Positions 6,471-14,342 of a stretch of DNA of 36,314 bases are shown piece by piece. A program made the translations under genes and the position numbers. Source of the DNA: a virus; the IMG/VR virus record IMGVR_UViG_3300005468_000041, positions 1 through 36,314 of that record; one strand, given 5' to 3'. Each line of letters starts with the position of its first letter. Within the stretch, counting starts at the first letter, position 1. The notes below the pieces were generated by a model. It was not told the origin of the DNA and ran no database searches. It saw nothing but the letters and a program-made list of their open reading frames with translations.

Positions 6471-6863
6471 TCAGCTCTCTGCGGACGCCTCTTCAGCGGC
6501 CGGCTCGGCGGTGACCTTCGGCTCGGGCTCGGGAAGCACGGTGCCCGGGAGTGCCCAGGTCTTGCCGTTCAGCTTCACGACAGCTTCCGCGTTACGCAGA
6601 CGCCACAGCGAGAGGTACACCAGGTTGCCCTTGATGCCCAGCTTGGTTGCCAGCTCATCACGAGTGGCCGGGCCCTCGCCGAGTGCGGCCAGCACGGAGT
6701 TGTCGCGCTCTACGGCAGCCGGATCACGCGGGCGACCCTTCGTGGTGGCCTCGGCCTCGGTGCTCTCGTCCGTCTCGGTGGCCTCAACCTCCGGGGCTTC
6801 CGGTGCTTCGGGCGCGTCAGTGAAGTCCGTCACGGTCTCTTCGGTCAGTTCGTCAGTGCTCAT
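6471..6863 (-). CDS. Winged HTH protein with acidic/Pro-rich tails
   Basis: 130 residues. Residues 1-42 are acidic, Thr/Pro/Glu-rich and probably disordered (APEAPEAPEVEATETDEST). A basic GRPRDPAAVERDNSVLAAL leads into a wHTH, PATRDELATKLGIKGNLVYLSLWRL, with a wing VVKLNGKTWAL. The C-terminus is again low-complexity (Pro/Glu/Ala). This layout is common among small actinophage DNA-binding proteins. ATG at 6863 has AAGGATAAAG upstream. It follows the methyltransferase by only 48 nt, so it may be read from the hypermodification operon, and ends at a strong hairpin. Confidence 0.75.
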   Translation of the reverse strand: MSTDELTEETVTDFTDAPEAPEAPEVEATETDESTEAEATTKGRPRDPAAVERDNSVLAALGEGPATRDELATKLGIKGNLVYLSLWRLRNAEAVVKLNGKTWALPGTVLPEPEPKVTAEPAAEEASAES

Positions 6864-6911
6864 CTTTATCCTTCGTTCGGCGGCTGTGGTTCAGCCTTGC
6901 TTGTGACCTAC

Positions 6912-8147
6912 CTAGACAGTAACAGGTTGGCGTACAAGTTGTACACTAGCGGGGCGATGAGATTCTTTCTTGATCAACCATTCACGGTCGCCAACGAGCT
7001 CGCCACCATCTGGACCTCGTTCACCGTCCAGTGCAGCCTTGGCTTGCTCGCCGATCCATCGACCACATTGGGTTGAAATCCCCTTGCCCCAGGTCGCCTT
7101 CAGTGTTGCATTGTGACGAAGTGGATAGATGTTCCAGTCATCCGGGAAACCCATGATGCGTGCAACTTCACGGTGAGAGATGAAGCGGTTTTGCGTGGGG
7201 TGGAGTACGAGGTCCAGTGCACCACCCGTGATAACGCGTGCTGATCGTGAGTTGTCCCACCTCGTCACCGAGATGAATCCCATGTGGAAATCCTTGCGAA
7301 GAAGCTTCTCCTTCATGTAGTCCCACGATGGAGGGAGCTTGTTGTACTTGTTATAGAAGTACTGAGCGAACCTGCCGACGTGCCAACTCTGTGGCCAGAC
7401 CTCACCGTGTTGCAACCCCAGGTGTAGCAGGTCGAGAGTCCGTCGATGCGCGACGCCTGTCCGCGTTGTATGCCCGTCTACGCTGCTGGTTCTCTCGCGA
7501 GGCTTCTCTGACCACCAGGAGGCAGGTTGCCGATAGGGCTGCGGAAGCCAGGTCTGAGGGAGGTTCTCGATGTCACCAATGATATCGGGCAAAAGTGGCA
7601 CTCTGATGCTCGATGGGTACTCAACACTGAACGGAAGCTGTGATGCCACCCAGAAGTAACGCTTACGAACTGCCGCACCGCCAAGTTCGAGTGCATCGTG
7701 CATCACGTGATAAAGCCCGTACTTGAGTCCGCTCTTTTCCTCAAGATTCGCACGAAGCTCTTGCATGAGGACACGACCCTTGGAGTACGCCGGACGCACA
7801 GACTCCATAATGACGATTTGCGGCTTCATACGTGCTGCGTAGTCGGAGAGTGCCCACATACACTCGCTGACCTTGGCATCAACACCACGATGCTTCTTGT
7901 CCGTCATTACAGACCAAGCAGAGCAAGGCGGGTTAGAAGTCAGCACTTCAGCATCTTTCACGATCCACGTTTTTGGGTCACCGACTTGCGAGGTCCAGTG
8001 TTGCCCGAGCACACCACGATTCGCTAGGCAGTTCGGCATACCGAAACCGCCCTTTTGCTCCACTTTGTGCACAAGTTCGAAGCCCGCCTCGACCATGCCG
8101 ACGTCAAAGCCGCCCGCGAAGGTTTGTGACGCGACGAACTTATACAC
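6912..8147 (-). CDS. DNA (cytosine-5-)-methyltransferase family protein
   Basis: 411 residues with the C5-MTase order: motif I QTFAGGFDVGMVEAGFE (SAM binding, residues 8-24); motif IV TSNPPCSAWS with catalytic C75; motif VI as IVIMESVRP (residues 111-119), where ESV replaces the usual ENV; motif VIII as RKRYFWVA; the target-recognition region ~180-330; motifs IX-X as REVARIMGFPDDW and GKGISTQCGRWIG (variant of GNSV). The GTG start at 8147 has AGGAG upstream, overlapping the stop of the MazG-like gene. As the last enzyme of a sugar-activation operon in a phage that may carry modified cytosine, it might methylate residual cytosines, protect early DNA, or act on a modified base. Sequence specificity cannot be read from here. 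No partner restriction enzyme is visible. Confidence 0.88.
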   Translation of the reverse strand: MYKFVASQTFAGGFDVGMVEAGFELVHKVEQKGGFGMPNCLANRGVLGQHWTSQVGDPKTWIVKDAEVLTSNPPCSAWSVMTDKKHRGVDAKVSECMWALSDYAARMKPQIVIMESVRPAYSKGRVLMQELRANLEEKSGLKYGLYHVMHDALELGGAAVRKRYFWVASQLPFSVEYPSSIRVPLLPDIIGDIENLPQTWLPQPYRQPASWWSEKPRERTSSVDGHTTRTGVAHRRTLDLLHLGLQHGEVWPQSWHVGRFAQYFYNKYNKLPPSWDYMKEKLLRKDFHMGFISVTRWDNSRSARVITGGALDLVLHPTQNRFISHREVARIMGFPDDWNIYPLRHNATLKATWGKGISTQCGRWIGEQAKAALDGERGPDGGELVGDREWLIKKESHRPASVQLVRQPVTV

Positions 8148-8155
8148 GCTTACTC

Positions 8156-8752
8156 CTAAATATTCCTGCGTGACTGACCGCAGTAGACTTGGCGACTTAC
8201 GTTATTAGGATCTGTCGCGGCGTAGCAATCAACCGTGTCTGCATAATCACGTGCACATCCAGGACACGTCACTTCAGTGTTGACGATGAACATATCTGTC
8301 TCGCCGCAAAATGCAGGCGTGCCACTTACACGAGGCTCGGCAGGCGTGCAGATGAGAACATCCTCGTAAGCACGCTTACAGCCAGGACACTTCGTTGACA
8401 CGCCGTCGTACGTGCCACTGGACATGCGATCCCGGTTCACCTGCTGCTTGGCCTGGTAGGCAGCCTGCCACTCTTCGTCGGTGATGCCGATGGCGGTGAG
8501 AATGTTGGCCAAAAAGTGGCCAACGTCAACTGCTTCCTTCAGCGCGAGTTCACGATTGACCCAACCGCGTGGTTGCGCCCAGGTCTTCCATCCAAATTCA
8601 CTGAGGAGTTCGCCAGCCTCAAGCACGAGTGCCGAGTGATTCCACGTCACATAATCAGCGAGTGCATCACCCTCAGGAAGCGGAAGTTTAAAGCCAAACG
8701 ACTTTTCCTGGAGTTCCTTCGTCGAAGCGAGCCACTCCCAATTGTCACTCAC
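8156..8752 (-). CDS. MazG/dimeric-dUTPase-like NTP pyrophosphohydrolase with two zinc knuckles (candidate dCTPase)
   Basis: From GTG 8752 (GAGGAGA upstream, overlapping the SIS gene stop in GTGAGTGA) the protein has 198 residues. The N-terminal ~110 residues are all-alpha with the pattern NHSALVLEAGELLSEFGWKTW (ExxELL, metal-binding acidic helix) and ALKEAVDVGHFLANIL (EAxDxxHF), the arrangement of dimeric dUTPases and the MazG/dCTPase superfamily. Two CPGC knuckles follow (TKCPGCKRAYEDV, VTCPGCARDYADT), each with further Cys. In T4 the functional equivalent gp56 hydrolyses dCTP and dUTP so that only modified cytosine is incorporated. The location among sugar and cytosine-modification genes makes dCTP removal the favoured role (inference). 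A plain dUTPase or house-cleaning MazG remains possible. Confidence 0.7.
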   Translation of the reverse strand: MSDNWEWLASTKELQEKSFGFKLPLPEGDALADYVTWNHSALVLEAGELLSEFGWKTWAQPRGWVNRELALKEAVDVGHFLANILTAIGITDEEWQAAYQAKQQVNRDRMSSGTYDGVSTKCPGCKRAYEDVLICTPAEPRVSGTPAFCGETDMFIVNTEVTCPGCARDYADTVDCYAATDPNNVSRQVYCGQSRRNI

Positions 8753-9338
8753 TTGCGATCTTCTCCTCGTACTTCTCGTGAAGCGTTCCACCTGGGTGAT
8801 AAGACCCAAGTTGTTCAGTGGTGAGTGCATCAGCGACATTACAGACGAGCGTGTTGAGGATCGCCAACTGGACCGCCACCGATACTGTAGGAATGGTTCC
8901 GTGCTTTGAACCATCCTCATCGATTTTGTACGTTAGTGCGATATTACACCGCTCAGCCAACTCACTTTGATGGTTACCCGTTACCGCTGCAGTGATGATG
9001 CTTCCATTACTGCTGTGCAATTCAGCAATGTGTTGTGCGTCAAGCACCTCCTCAGTCTGTCCAGAGTGGCTGATGAAGATAATGACGTTGCGATCAATCC
9101 GCGAGATCGTCCCGAGGCCACCGTGTAGAAAATCAGTGGTGTGGATTGCGGAAGCGTGGTAACCCACCGATTGCAAGAGTGACGCGCCTAGCTGCGCTAC
9201 TCCAAACGACTTACCAACACCAGTAAGTGTCACAACACCGGTGAGTTCGATGCGTTCACGAAGTTGCTTGACAACTTTATCATCGATATTGTACTCGAGC
9301 TGCCTAAGCGCATAAATCGTCTTGCTGATGACGTCCAC
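8745..9338 (-). CDS. kdsD-like: SIS-domain sugar-phosphate isomerase, KdsD/KpsF-like (candidate D-arabinose-5-phosphate isomerase)
   Basis: 197 residues forming one SIS domain: TGVGKS (39-44), LHGGLG (71-76, as LHGDLG in KdsD), SHSGQTEE (90-97, the phosphosugar-binding Ser/Thr loop) and C-terminal HPGG (181-184, the signature of KdsD/GutQ/KpsF). It lacks the CBS domains of E. coli KdsD, like known short Ara5P isomerases. The expected reaction is D-ribulose-5-P to D-arabinose-5-P. The GTG start at 9338 overlaps the stop of the nucleotidyltransferase gene (TAGTG) with AGGAG 10 nt upstream, so the two are translationally linked. There is no LPS/KDO context here, which points to the isomerase feeding a pentose into the adjacent nucleotidyltransferase and glycosyltransferase. 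A GmhA-like heptose role is the alternative; HPGG argues for KdsD. Confidence 0.8.
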   Translation of the reverse strand: MDVISKTIYALRQLEYNIDDKVVKQLRERIELTGVVTLTGVGKSFGVAQLGASLLQSVGYHASAIHTTDFLHGGLGTISRIDRNVIIFISHSGQTEEVLDAQHIAELHSSNGSIITAAVTGNHQSELAERCNIALTYKIDEDGSKHGTIPTVSVAVQLAILNTLVCNVADALTTEQLGSYHPGGTLHEKYEEKIASE

Positions 9339-10846
9339 TAGCCCACAATCTCCTTAATCAGTTGAACACCGCGTGAAATCATGACTTCACGTTCACGCGG
9401 ACTGTGGAGTGGTGCACCCGCGAGAAGAAGGCAACCTTCAGCGACTTGAAGCTGTTCAAGCGAAAAGTATCCCTCAAGAAACTCATCCATAGCTTTGATT
9501 TCATCAGCACGATCAGGCATCAGCACATTGTCATTATAGAACAAATTGTGTGTGATCGCTGAGAATCCGGCATGGTACGAGTACCGCAACTTCGCGATCT
9601 CATAGATCAGCGGCATGAACGGTGTGCCGCGTGGATCTACAAGCTTGCACGTACCTGTGTTGATGGAGTAAAGGATGTTGTTGAAGTTCAAATCACCGTG
9701 CGCACGCACCATTGATGCTGAGGTAAACACCTCACTTGCGCGCTCAAGCAAATCAAAATGACGCGTCGCGAGCGCGTGATCAAGAGTGGTGAGTCGCTCA
9801 AGTGCTTTACCTGCGAACCATGATGCCACCCGAACTGCACTTGCAACTTCGTTATAAGACTTGATTGACCACCATAGATCATGATCAAGACGGTCGGTCA
9901 CAGACTGGAGAATCTGGACCCACGTATCGGGCCTCCCAGGCCAGTAGAGCCACAGTTCTGAGAGCGTAGGTAGATCGACGTACTCCATCGCATACCCACC
10001 GTCGAGTACACTACCGAAGTACCTCGGAATGAGGTTTGCCGACCTGTCTCCCATGGCCGATTGCTCAATCAGCCAATTTCGCTGTGCTGCGAACTGCTCT
10101 CCAGTGCCTCTCTTCGTAATAATACCTGCATCATCTAGTGAAAGCGTGTGCTCAGACCGCGCGATGAATCGGGTTCGACGTGCAATTGCGAGAGCGTGCA
10201 CATCGCCAATGTCGAGCCACGTTGGAAACGCAATGGTTCTCGCAGTAGGGAAGCACGAGAGAAGTGGTCCCATGCCCACTTCATGCTCGTCGTTCAAGTT
10301 GGCGCGTGTCATTACCGTGCTGGCTTCACTGAGTAGCTCGATGGTGTCGGCAAAGTGGTATGCGCCAATGGTAACTGAATCCGCTACACGCACCTGCTTA
10401 TCGACATACGTGCCATCATCTTCGCGCACACAAAATGAACGACTACCAACTGGTGTAAGTGCTTCACCGATCCACGTTCCCGAGTGTCGATCAAGCTTTT
10501 CCTCGATGAATGTGTCACTCATCAGAACGTACGTGTCGTGCTTGTGACGCTCTGGGCCCAATGCGTGCAGGCCTACGAGGATTGCATCCACCGGACCACG
10601 TGAAACGTTTTGCGGTACGACCTTGATGTCGTAATGCCCAGCGCGCTCGAGTGCAGTCTGGACCTGGATGTGCGTGGCCGGATTTGCCACGACGATGATG
10701 CGCACGCAATTAGCGGCACGCATCAACTCGATTTGGTGAAAGAGGTGAGGACGTTGGCCGATGGAAACGAGTGCTTTGCTGATCTGTGTTGAGAGCGGTC
10801 CGAGACGTGATGCCTTACCGCCGGCGAGAATGATTCCGTTGCTCAC
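9338..10846 (-). CDS. Fused sugar nucleotidyltransferase and APH-type kinase
   Basis: 502 residues with two domains. Residues 1-~235 are a nucleotidyltransferase: GIILAGGKASRLGPLSTQISKAL (the GGxxxRLxPLT...K pyrophosphorylase signature), VLMSDT (metal-binding Asp), FPTWLDIGD near the domain end. Residues ~260-502 resemble aminoglycoside/choline kinases: AHGDLNFNNIL (catalytic loop, H383-D385) and LVDPRG (Mg-binding D404). This combination could phosphorylate C1 of a sugar phosphate and transfer a nucleotide to give an NDP-sugar, as the separate HddA/HddC enzymes do for heptose. With the Ara5P-isomerase-like neighbour, an NDP-arabinose is the natural guess. The GTG start at 10846 overlaps the glycosyltransferase stop (GTGA). 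Substrate and nucleotide are inferred. Confidence 0.78.
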   Translation of the reverse strand: MSNGIILAGGKASRLGPLSTQISKALVSIGQRPHLFHQIELMRAANCVRIIVVANPATHIQVQTALERAGHYDIKVVPQNVSRGPVDAILVGLHALGPERHKHDTYVLMSDTFIEEKLDRHSGTWIGEALTPVGSRSFCVREDDGTYVDKQVRVADSVTIGAYHFADTIELLSEASTVMTRANLNDEHEVGMGPLLSCFPTARTIAFPTWLDIGDVHALAIARRTRFIARSEHTLSLDDAGIITKRGTGEQFAAQRNWLIEQSAMGDRSANLIPRYFGSVLDGGYAMEYVDLPTLSELWLYWPGRPDTWVQILQSVTDRLDHDLWWSIKSYNEVASAVRVASWFAGKALERLTTLDHALATRHFDLLERASEVFTSASMVRAHGDLNFNNILYSINTGTCKLVDPRGTPFMPLIYEIAKLRYSYHAGFSAITHNLFYNDNVLMPDRADEIKAMDEFLEGYFSLEQLQVAEGCLLLAGAPLHSPREREVMISRGVQLIKEIVG

Positions 10847-12147
10847 AGATCGAGTCGCCTCTCAATGGTAGTGACACAACGCTGACGTTCGAGTTCACGC
10901 TTGAAGTGTTCGTACTGGACCCTCGCCAGCCACTCGTACGTGGAACGCGATGTCTTGACTGCCTGGACCTTACGTGCGAGATCAGCAGGATCTTTGATGC
11001 GAAGCCACTTGTGCAAGTTGACCATGTCATCTGAGTAACGATCACCGTTGGGGAACAGAATATGATCCTGCGTGTCATAGAGTGGGTGAAAGAAACAGAT
11101 GATGCCCGTGGCAAATGATTCCCATGGCTTTGCTGTCGCCCATCCTGATCCAGAGGATGGGGTGGTGAAGGTGCACTTTGTCGTCTGCATCAAGTTGAAG
11201 ATTTGGTTGTATGGGATTGGGTTGATTTCGGTGTTGAGCTTTGCTAGCGAGTCTTTCGACCAGGTGCCATGAACCCAAGAAGGTCCGAGTGGTCGAACGT
11301 AGTGTTCCATGGCATGGAGTCGAGTGAGTTCGGGTCGCATACCATAGTTGCGTGCCTCGTTGATGAGGATTCCGAAATCGTGATCTCGATCTTCCCACCC
11401 GGCTGGAGCTTCCTCACCAAATCCTCGAGGAATCCCGACGAGTTCGAGTCCGGATCCCACGTAAGTATCAGTCGTTCGCCACCGCTCTCCCATACCTTCG
11501 GCTCGTGCGTTAAACGTATCGAAACCGTGTTCTTGGGGAGTCCTAGTGTCGCCATAACGCTCATTCCACTCGTCACGGGTCCAGTCGAACTGGCACAACA
11601 CGGGATGACGCCGAGGCCACGCAAGATCACGAGACTTCAAGTAGTTGCGAGCATCAGGAAGAAGCCATACTTCCTCACGCTTTAGAGGATCAACATCACG
11701 CCACCGGTTGATTCCACGTGCAATGAACGACACGTACTCAACGAATGAGATTTGTGGGCTCGTGACGACGTTGCGGTTGTCCACCCTGGGAATGGGCGAG
11801 TTGCTTGTGCCGTGCTGTCCAAGCCAGAACACCATGCCATCGAGTGAATCGAACGTTGGGCCGGTGACACGGTCTAGCCGATCGATGCGATCTTGCAGTG
11901 ATGCCTTTGCGTGAGAGCGTGCTTCGGCTCGCCACTCTTGCCACGGATTCGTGATGTTAGGCATGTGTGGCGCCCAACCGGAGTTCTTTCCGACGACGAC
12001 GAATTCGACGTCAGGATTGCGAGTGGCTAGTTGCTCAAGTAGATACGGCGGCTCATTATCTCCACCGGATTCACCCCACTTTTTCGGGTTAATCTCAATG
12101 ACTCGTCCTAGCTTCCCATACCCAACACGCTTACGAAACGTAGGCAT
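10843..12147 (-). CDS. GT-B glycosyltransferase, candidate DNA (arabinosyl/pentosyl) transferase
   Basis: 434 residues from ATG 12147 (AAAGGAC 7 nt upstream; an in-frame TTG at 12177 lies before that ribosome site and is rejected). The start MPTFRKRVGYGKLGRVIEINPKKWG looks like a GT-B N-terminal beta-alpha unit. The middle has PDVEFVVVGKNSGW and GMVFWLGQHG. The C-terminal donor site reads TPSSGSGWATAKPWESFATGIICFFHP followed by a DPADLARKV helix, similar to GT4-type nucleotide-sugar-binding regions. It heads the operon GT - nucleotidyltransferase/kinase - SIS isomerase - MazG-like - C5 methyltransferase, with overlaps at each of the first junctions. Clustering with sugar activation and the dCMP-hydroxymethylase-like enzyme suggests it glycosylates hydroxymethylated (or hydroxylated) cytosine in DNA. 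It could alternatively glycosylate virion protein or host surface. Confidence 0.72.
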   Translation of the reverse strand: MPTFRKRVGYGKLGRVIEINPKKWGESGGDNEPPYLLEQLATRNPDVEFVVVGKNSGWAPHMPNITNPWQEWRAEARSHAKASLQDRIDRLDRVTGPTFDSLDGMVFWLGQHGTSNSPIPRVDNRNVVTSPQISFVEYVSFIARGINRWRDVDPLKREEVWLLPDARNYLKSRDLAWPRRHPVLCQFDWTRDEWNERYGDTRTPQEHGFDTFNARAEGMGERWRTTDTYVGSGLELVGIPRGFGEEAPAGWEDRDHDFGILINEARNYGMRPELTRLHAMEHYVRPLGPSWVHGTWSKDSLAKLNTEINPIPYNQIFNLMQTTKCTFTTPSSGSGWATAKPWESFATGIICFFHPLYDTQDHILFPNGDRYSDDMVNLHKWLRIKDPADLARKVQAVKTSRSTYEWLARVQYEHFKRELERQRCVTTIERRLDL

Positions 12148-12198
12148 ACAGTTCGTCCTTTCCGAATGATCTGTCAATTCCTCAACGCGCAGCGGGGC

Positions 12199-12225
12199 CT
12201 GACGTCTTGTGGCTACTCACGTCAG
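12199..12225 (-). terminator. Hairpin in the gap before the glycosyltransferase operon
   Basis: CTGACGT (12199-12205) and ACGTCAG (12219-12225) form a 7-bp arm with a 13-nt loop, in the 160-nt space (12148-12307) between the ssDNA-binding gene and the glycosyltransferase. There is no T-run, so it is a weak terminator or RNA-stability element. I could not identify a convincing promoter in the same gap. Confidence 0.4.
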
Positions 12226-12307
12226 CTTACGTTCCACCAAGTAGAGCGCACTCTTGCTATGCGATGCATGAGGCATTATCGGCGTGGAAACCCCTACGCA
12301 GATCGTA

Positions 12308-12988
12308 CTAGATGGGCATCTCCGGCGGAGGCGGCGAGCTATCCGCAGGTGCGGAGACCTCCTCAGCAGACGGTGCCGGCTCGACCGGGGCAACTATCGG
12401 CGTAGCAGCCGGAGGTGCCACCGGGGCAGGCTGAGCCACCGGAGCGGGCGGCTGAGCCGGAGTCGGCGGCGCGACAGGCGCAGGAGGTGCAACCGGAGCC
12501 GGAGGTGCAACCGGACCAGACGAGACAGGAGGTGCGATAACGGGACCGGCGCTTGGCATCCCCGCGACGGGCGCACCGGTGTAGGGCTTCACGCCCTTGA
12601 CCTCATTGCGCATTTCACCGCCCCACTCCTTTTGGCCCAAAGTGAGACGAGCACGACGGCCAGTGAGAGCACCAGCGACAGGCTCGAGACTTCCAGCCGG
12701 ACCAAGCTGTGCGAAGAACTCATCGGTGAGACCGAAGCACTTCATCTGACGGAAGAAGATCGAGACAGCAATCGCATTGTCCAAGGAGAGCACGAAGTTG
12801 TTGATGATCGGACGGTTCATATGCGGGCCGGAGATGACCTTCATCTTCGCCTTGAGCATCGGCTTGCCGTTGCCCGACGTCACAGCATCACAGGCGGTGA
12901 CTTCGATGTCGTAGTCACCGTTGGGAAGAGGTTCGAAGCTGACTGTCTTCGCATCAGCAAGAGCCTTGCTGAAGTCAATCGTGGTCAT
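12308..12988 (-). CDS. ssb-like: DUF669-like ssDNA-binding protein with long Pro/Ala tail
   Basis: 226 residues. The N-terminal ~130 residues (FEPLPNGDYDIEVTACDAVTSGNGKPMLKAKMKVISGPHMNRPIINNF) fit the OB-like DUF669 family of phage ssDNA-binding proteins: LPxGxYxVxV, a GKPML strand, and a GRxxxxxF-like strand. From ~140 the protein is almost pure Pro/Ala/Val (PAPVAPPAP repeats) ending in an acidic tip, SAEEVSAPADSSPPPPEMPI, as SSB tails do to recruit partners. It overlaps the RecA/Sak4-like gene by ATGA and has GGAG upstream. In actinophages this gene normally follows the Sak4-like ATPase, supporting a recombination and replication role. Confidence 0.72.
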   Translation of the reverse strand: MTTIDFSKALADAKTVSFEPLPNGDYDIEVTACDAVTSGNGKPMLKAKMKVISGPHMNRPIINNFVLSLDNAIAVSIFFRQMKCFGLTDEFFAQLGPAGSLEPVAGALTGRRARLTLGQKEWGGEMRNEVKGVKPYTGAPVAGMPSAGPVIAPPVSSGPVAPPAPVAPPAPVAPPTPAQPPAPVAQPAPVAPPAATPIVAPVEPAPSAEEVSAPADSSPPPPEMPI

Positions 12989-13833
12989 ACGATGAGCTCC
13001 TTAGTTGCGACGGGTGCCACTGTATCAACCGCTGGCTGCACGTCAAATACGATGTTCATCCAGTTCGTGATGTCATTTCCAACCCAGTGTCCATCAGTTT
13101 TGACGATGGTCTGAAAGTTGCCCAGTCTCCCCTGGACCCGCTCACCGCACGAGTACTGTGGGTGAGGACCGATCCAGAGACGGCGAACCTCTTTAGTGGG
13201 TTGCCCGTTTGCGTCGAGTTCCCAGTCTGGGTACAAATAGCCGCACACATCGACCCAGTATGGAAGAGACACGGAAATCTGACCCTGCATATATGGCTCC
13301 CACTTACCAGAGCCATTTGCTTGTCTTGTCTCAGCGATGAACATCACGCATCGTGTGTTCAAAGCAGGCACAAGCGCGAGATCACGAAAGCCGCGAATGA
13401 CTGTGTCCATCTGCATAAGCAGTGCACCCCAGTCCTGCATCTTCATCTGCTCACTACCGACCAACTGAGTCTTGCAGCGACGCTGAATCTCGGTGATGGA
13501 GTCGATCACCACCGACACGAAAGGCGTGATGTACTGGGTGAGCCAGTTATACACAAGCTGCACCGTGCCCCAGTCACGCACATTGACGATGCATGCTTCC
13601 CATGTGCCATCGTACACGGGTGGCCCACCGGTGGAAGGATCCCAGAAAACCTTCTTCACCGGAATGAAACGCCAGCTGCCCTCAGCGTCAAGAACAAGCA
13701 CGGGCTTCGGCGCAGTAGAAGACAGGGTCGACTTACCCATCTTTGAAGGGCCGTGAATCAACAGTGATATGCGCTGATCGGTACTGTACGACATGGGAGG
13801 ATCAATAGCGATGGGAATGCTTGTCTCAGTCAT
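12985..13833 (-). CDS. RecA-like AAA ATPase (Sak4-type single-strand annealing protein)
   Basis: 282 residues. Walker A GPSKMGKS (28-35) in LLIHGPSKMGKST, Walker B VSVVIDSITE with D111, and a VMFIAETRQ strand downstream fit the Sak4/AAA_24 group of phage RecA-like ATPases. These cooperate with a phage SSB in annealing-type recombination and repair. At 282 residues it is near the usual size. It is coupled by a 4-nt ATGA overlap both to the preceding HNH gene and to the following SSB-like gene. Upstream genes (Cas4-like nuclease, SNF2 helicase, RuvC-like nuclease, polymerase) make a complete replication-recombination set. Confidence 0.82.
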   Translation of the reverse strand: MTETSIPIAIDPPMSYSTDQRISLLIHGPSKMGKSTLSSTAPKPVLVLDAEGSWRFIPVKKVFWDPSTGGPPVYDGTWEACIVNVRDWGTVQLVYNWLTQYITPFVSVVIDSITEIQRRCKTQLVGSEQMKMQDWGALLMQMDTVIRGFRDLALVPALNTRCVMFIAETRQANGSGKWEPYMQGQISVSLPYWVDVCGYLYPDWELDANGQPTKEVRRLWIGPHPQYSCGERVQGRLGNFQTIVKTDGHWVGNDITNWMNIVFDVQPAVDTVAPVATKELIV

Positions 13834-14342
13834 ACACGCCTCTTACGCCGGTTATTTGCCTGCTGCTTTGCCGTGGCCCATCGTATGTTTCCAGGAAAAT
13901 ATCCATTTTCGTTTTCAATGCGATCAATGGTGTAGCCTTTACCAGGATGTGCACCAATTGATGACATAAGATATTCATAAAATGACACGAATGATACTTG
14001 CCATTCTTCGCACATTCCACGCTTGGTGTAATCAGGATTGTGCTTAAAACGCTTTCTCATCTGCAACCAGGTACGAAATTCTAGCGTCATTGCGCGTTTA
14101 CCATCAACAAAAGCCGTGTGTCCGTGAATTCGATGCTTGTTATGACGTGTTTCTCGGTTCAAGCAACCGCATGAACGCGATGCGCCAATGCGTAGTTTTT
14201 GCTGTTGCACACTAACTTGCGCGCCACATTCACATTGACACAACCAACGAACTTTTTTCGCACGGTCTGGTGGATCTTCTGCGCGTGCGATAACAGTAAG
14301 ACGTGTAAATACTTGTCCTATGAGATTCTCAGCAGTTCTCAC
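13830..14342 (-). CDS. HNH homing endonuclease, probable inserted element
   Basis: 170 residues. The N-terminus (ENLIGQVFTRLTVIARAEDP, then WLCQCECGAQVSV and SRSCGCLNRE) is the zinc-binding module typical of phage homing endonucleases. The C-terminus has HPGKGYTIDRIENENGYFPGNIRWATAKQQANNR, the HNH variant with DRI-N ... NIRW...Q..NNR. The GTG start at 14342 overlaps the Cas4-like gene's stop (GTGA), and its own TGA overlaps the next ATG, so it sits neatly between two recombination genes. Its base composition is visibly more AT-rich than its neighbours, suggesting recent arrival. Likely activity: a site-specific DNA break that drives its own spread to phages lacking it. Confidence 0.85.
   Translation of the reverse strand: MRTAENLIGQVFTRLTVIARAEDPPDRAKKVRWLCQCECGAQVSVQQQKLRIGASRSCGCLNRETRHNKHRIHGHTAFVDGKRAMTLEFRTWLQMRKRFKHNPDYTKRGMCEEWQVSFVSFYEYLMSSIGAHPGKGYTIDRIENENGYFPGNIRWATAKQQANNRRKRRV

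Noticed and set aside
6932-6944. Palindrome GTACAA-G-TTGTAC as an operator
   Set aside because: It lies within the methyltransferase coding end, occurs once, and no promoter could be matched to it.
12284-13114. Rightward Arg-rich open frame of 276 codons
   Set aside because: It is antisense to the Pro/Ala-rich tail of the ssDNA-binding protein and the ATPase end; the Arg/Ser composition is the mirror of GC-rich Pro/Ala codons, and it lacks a ribosome site.
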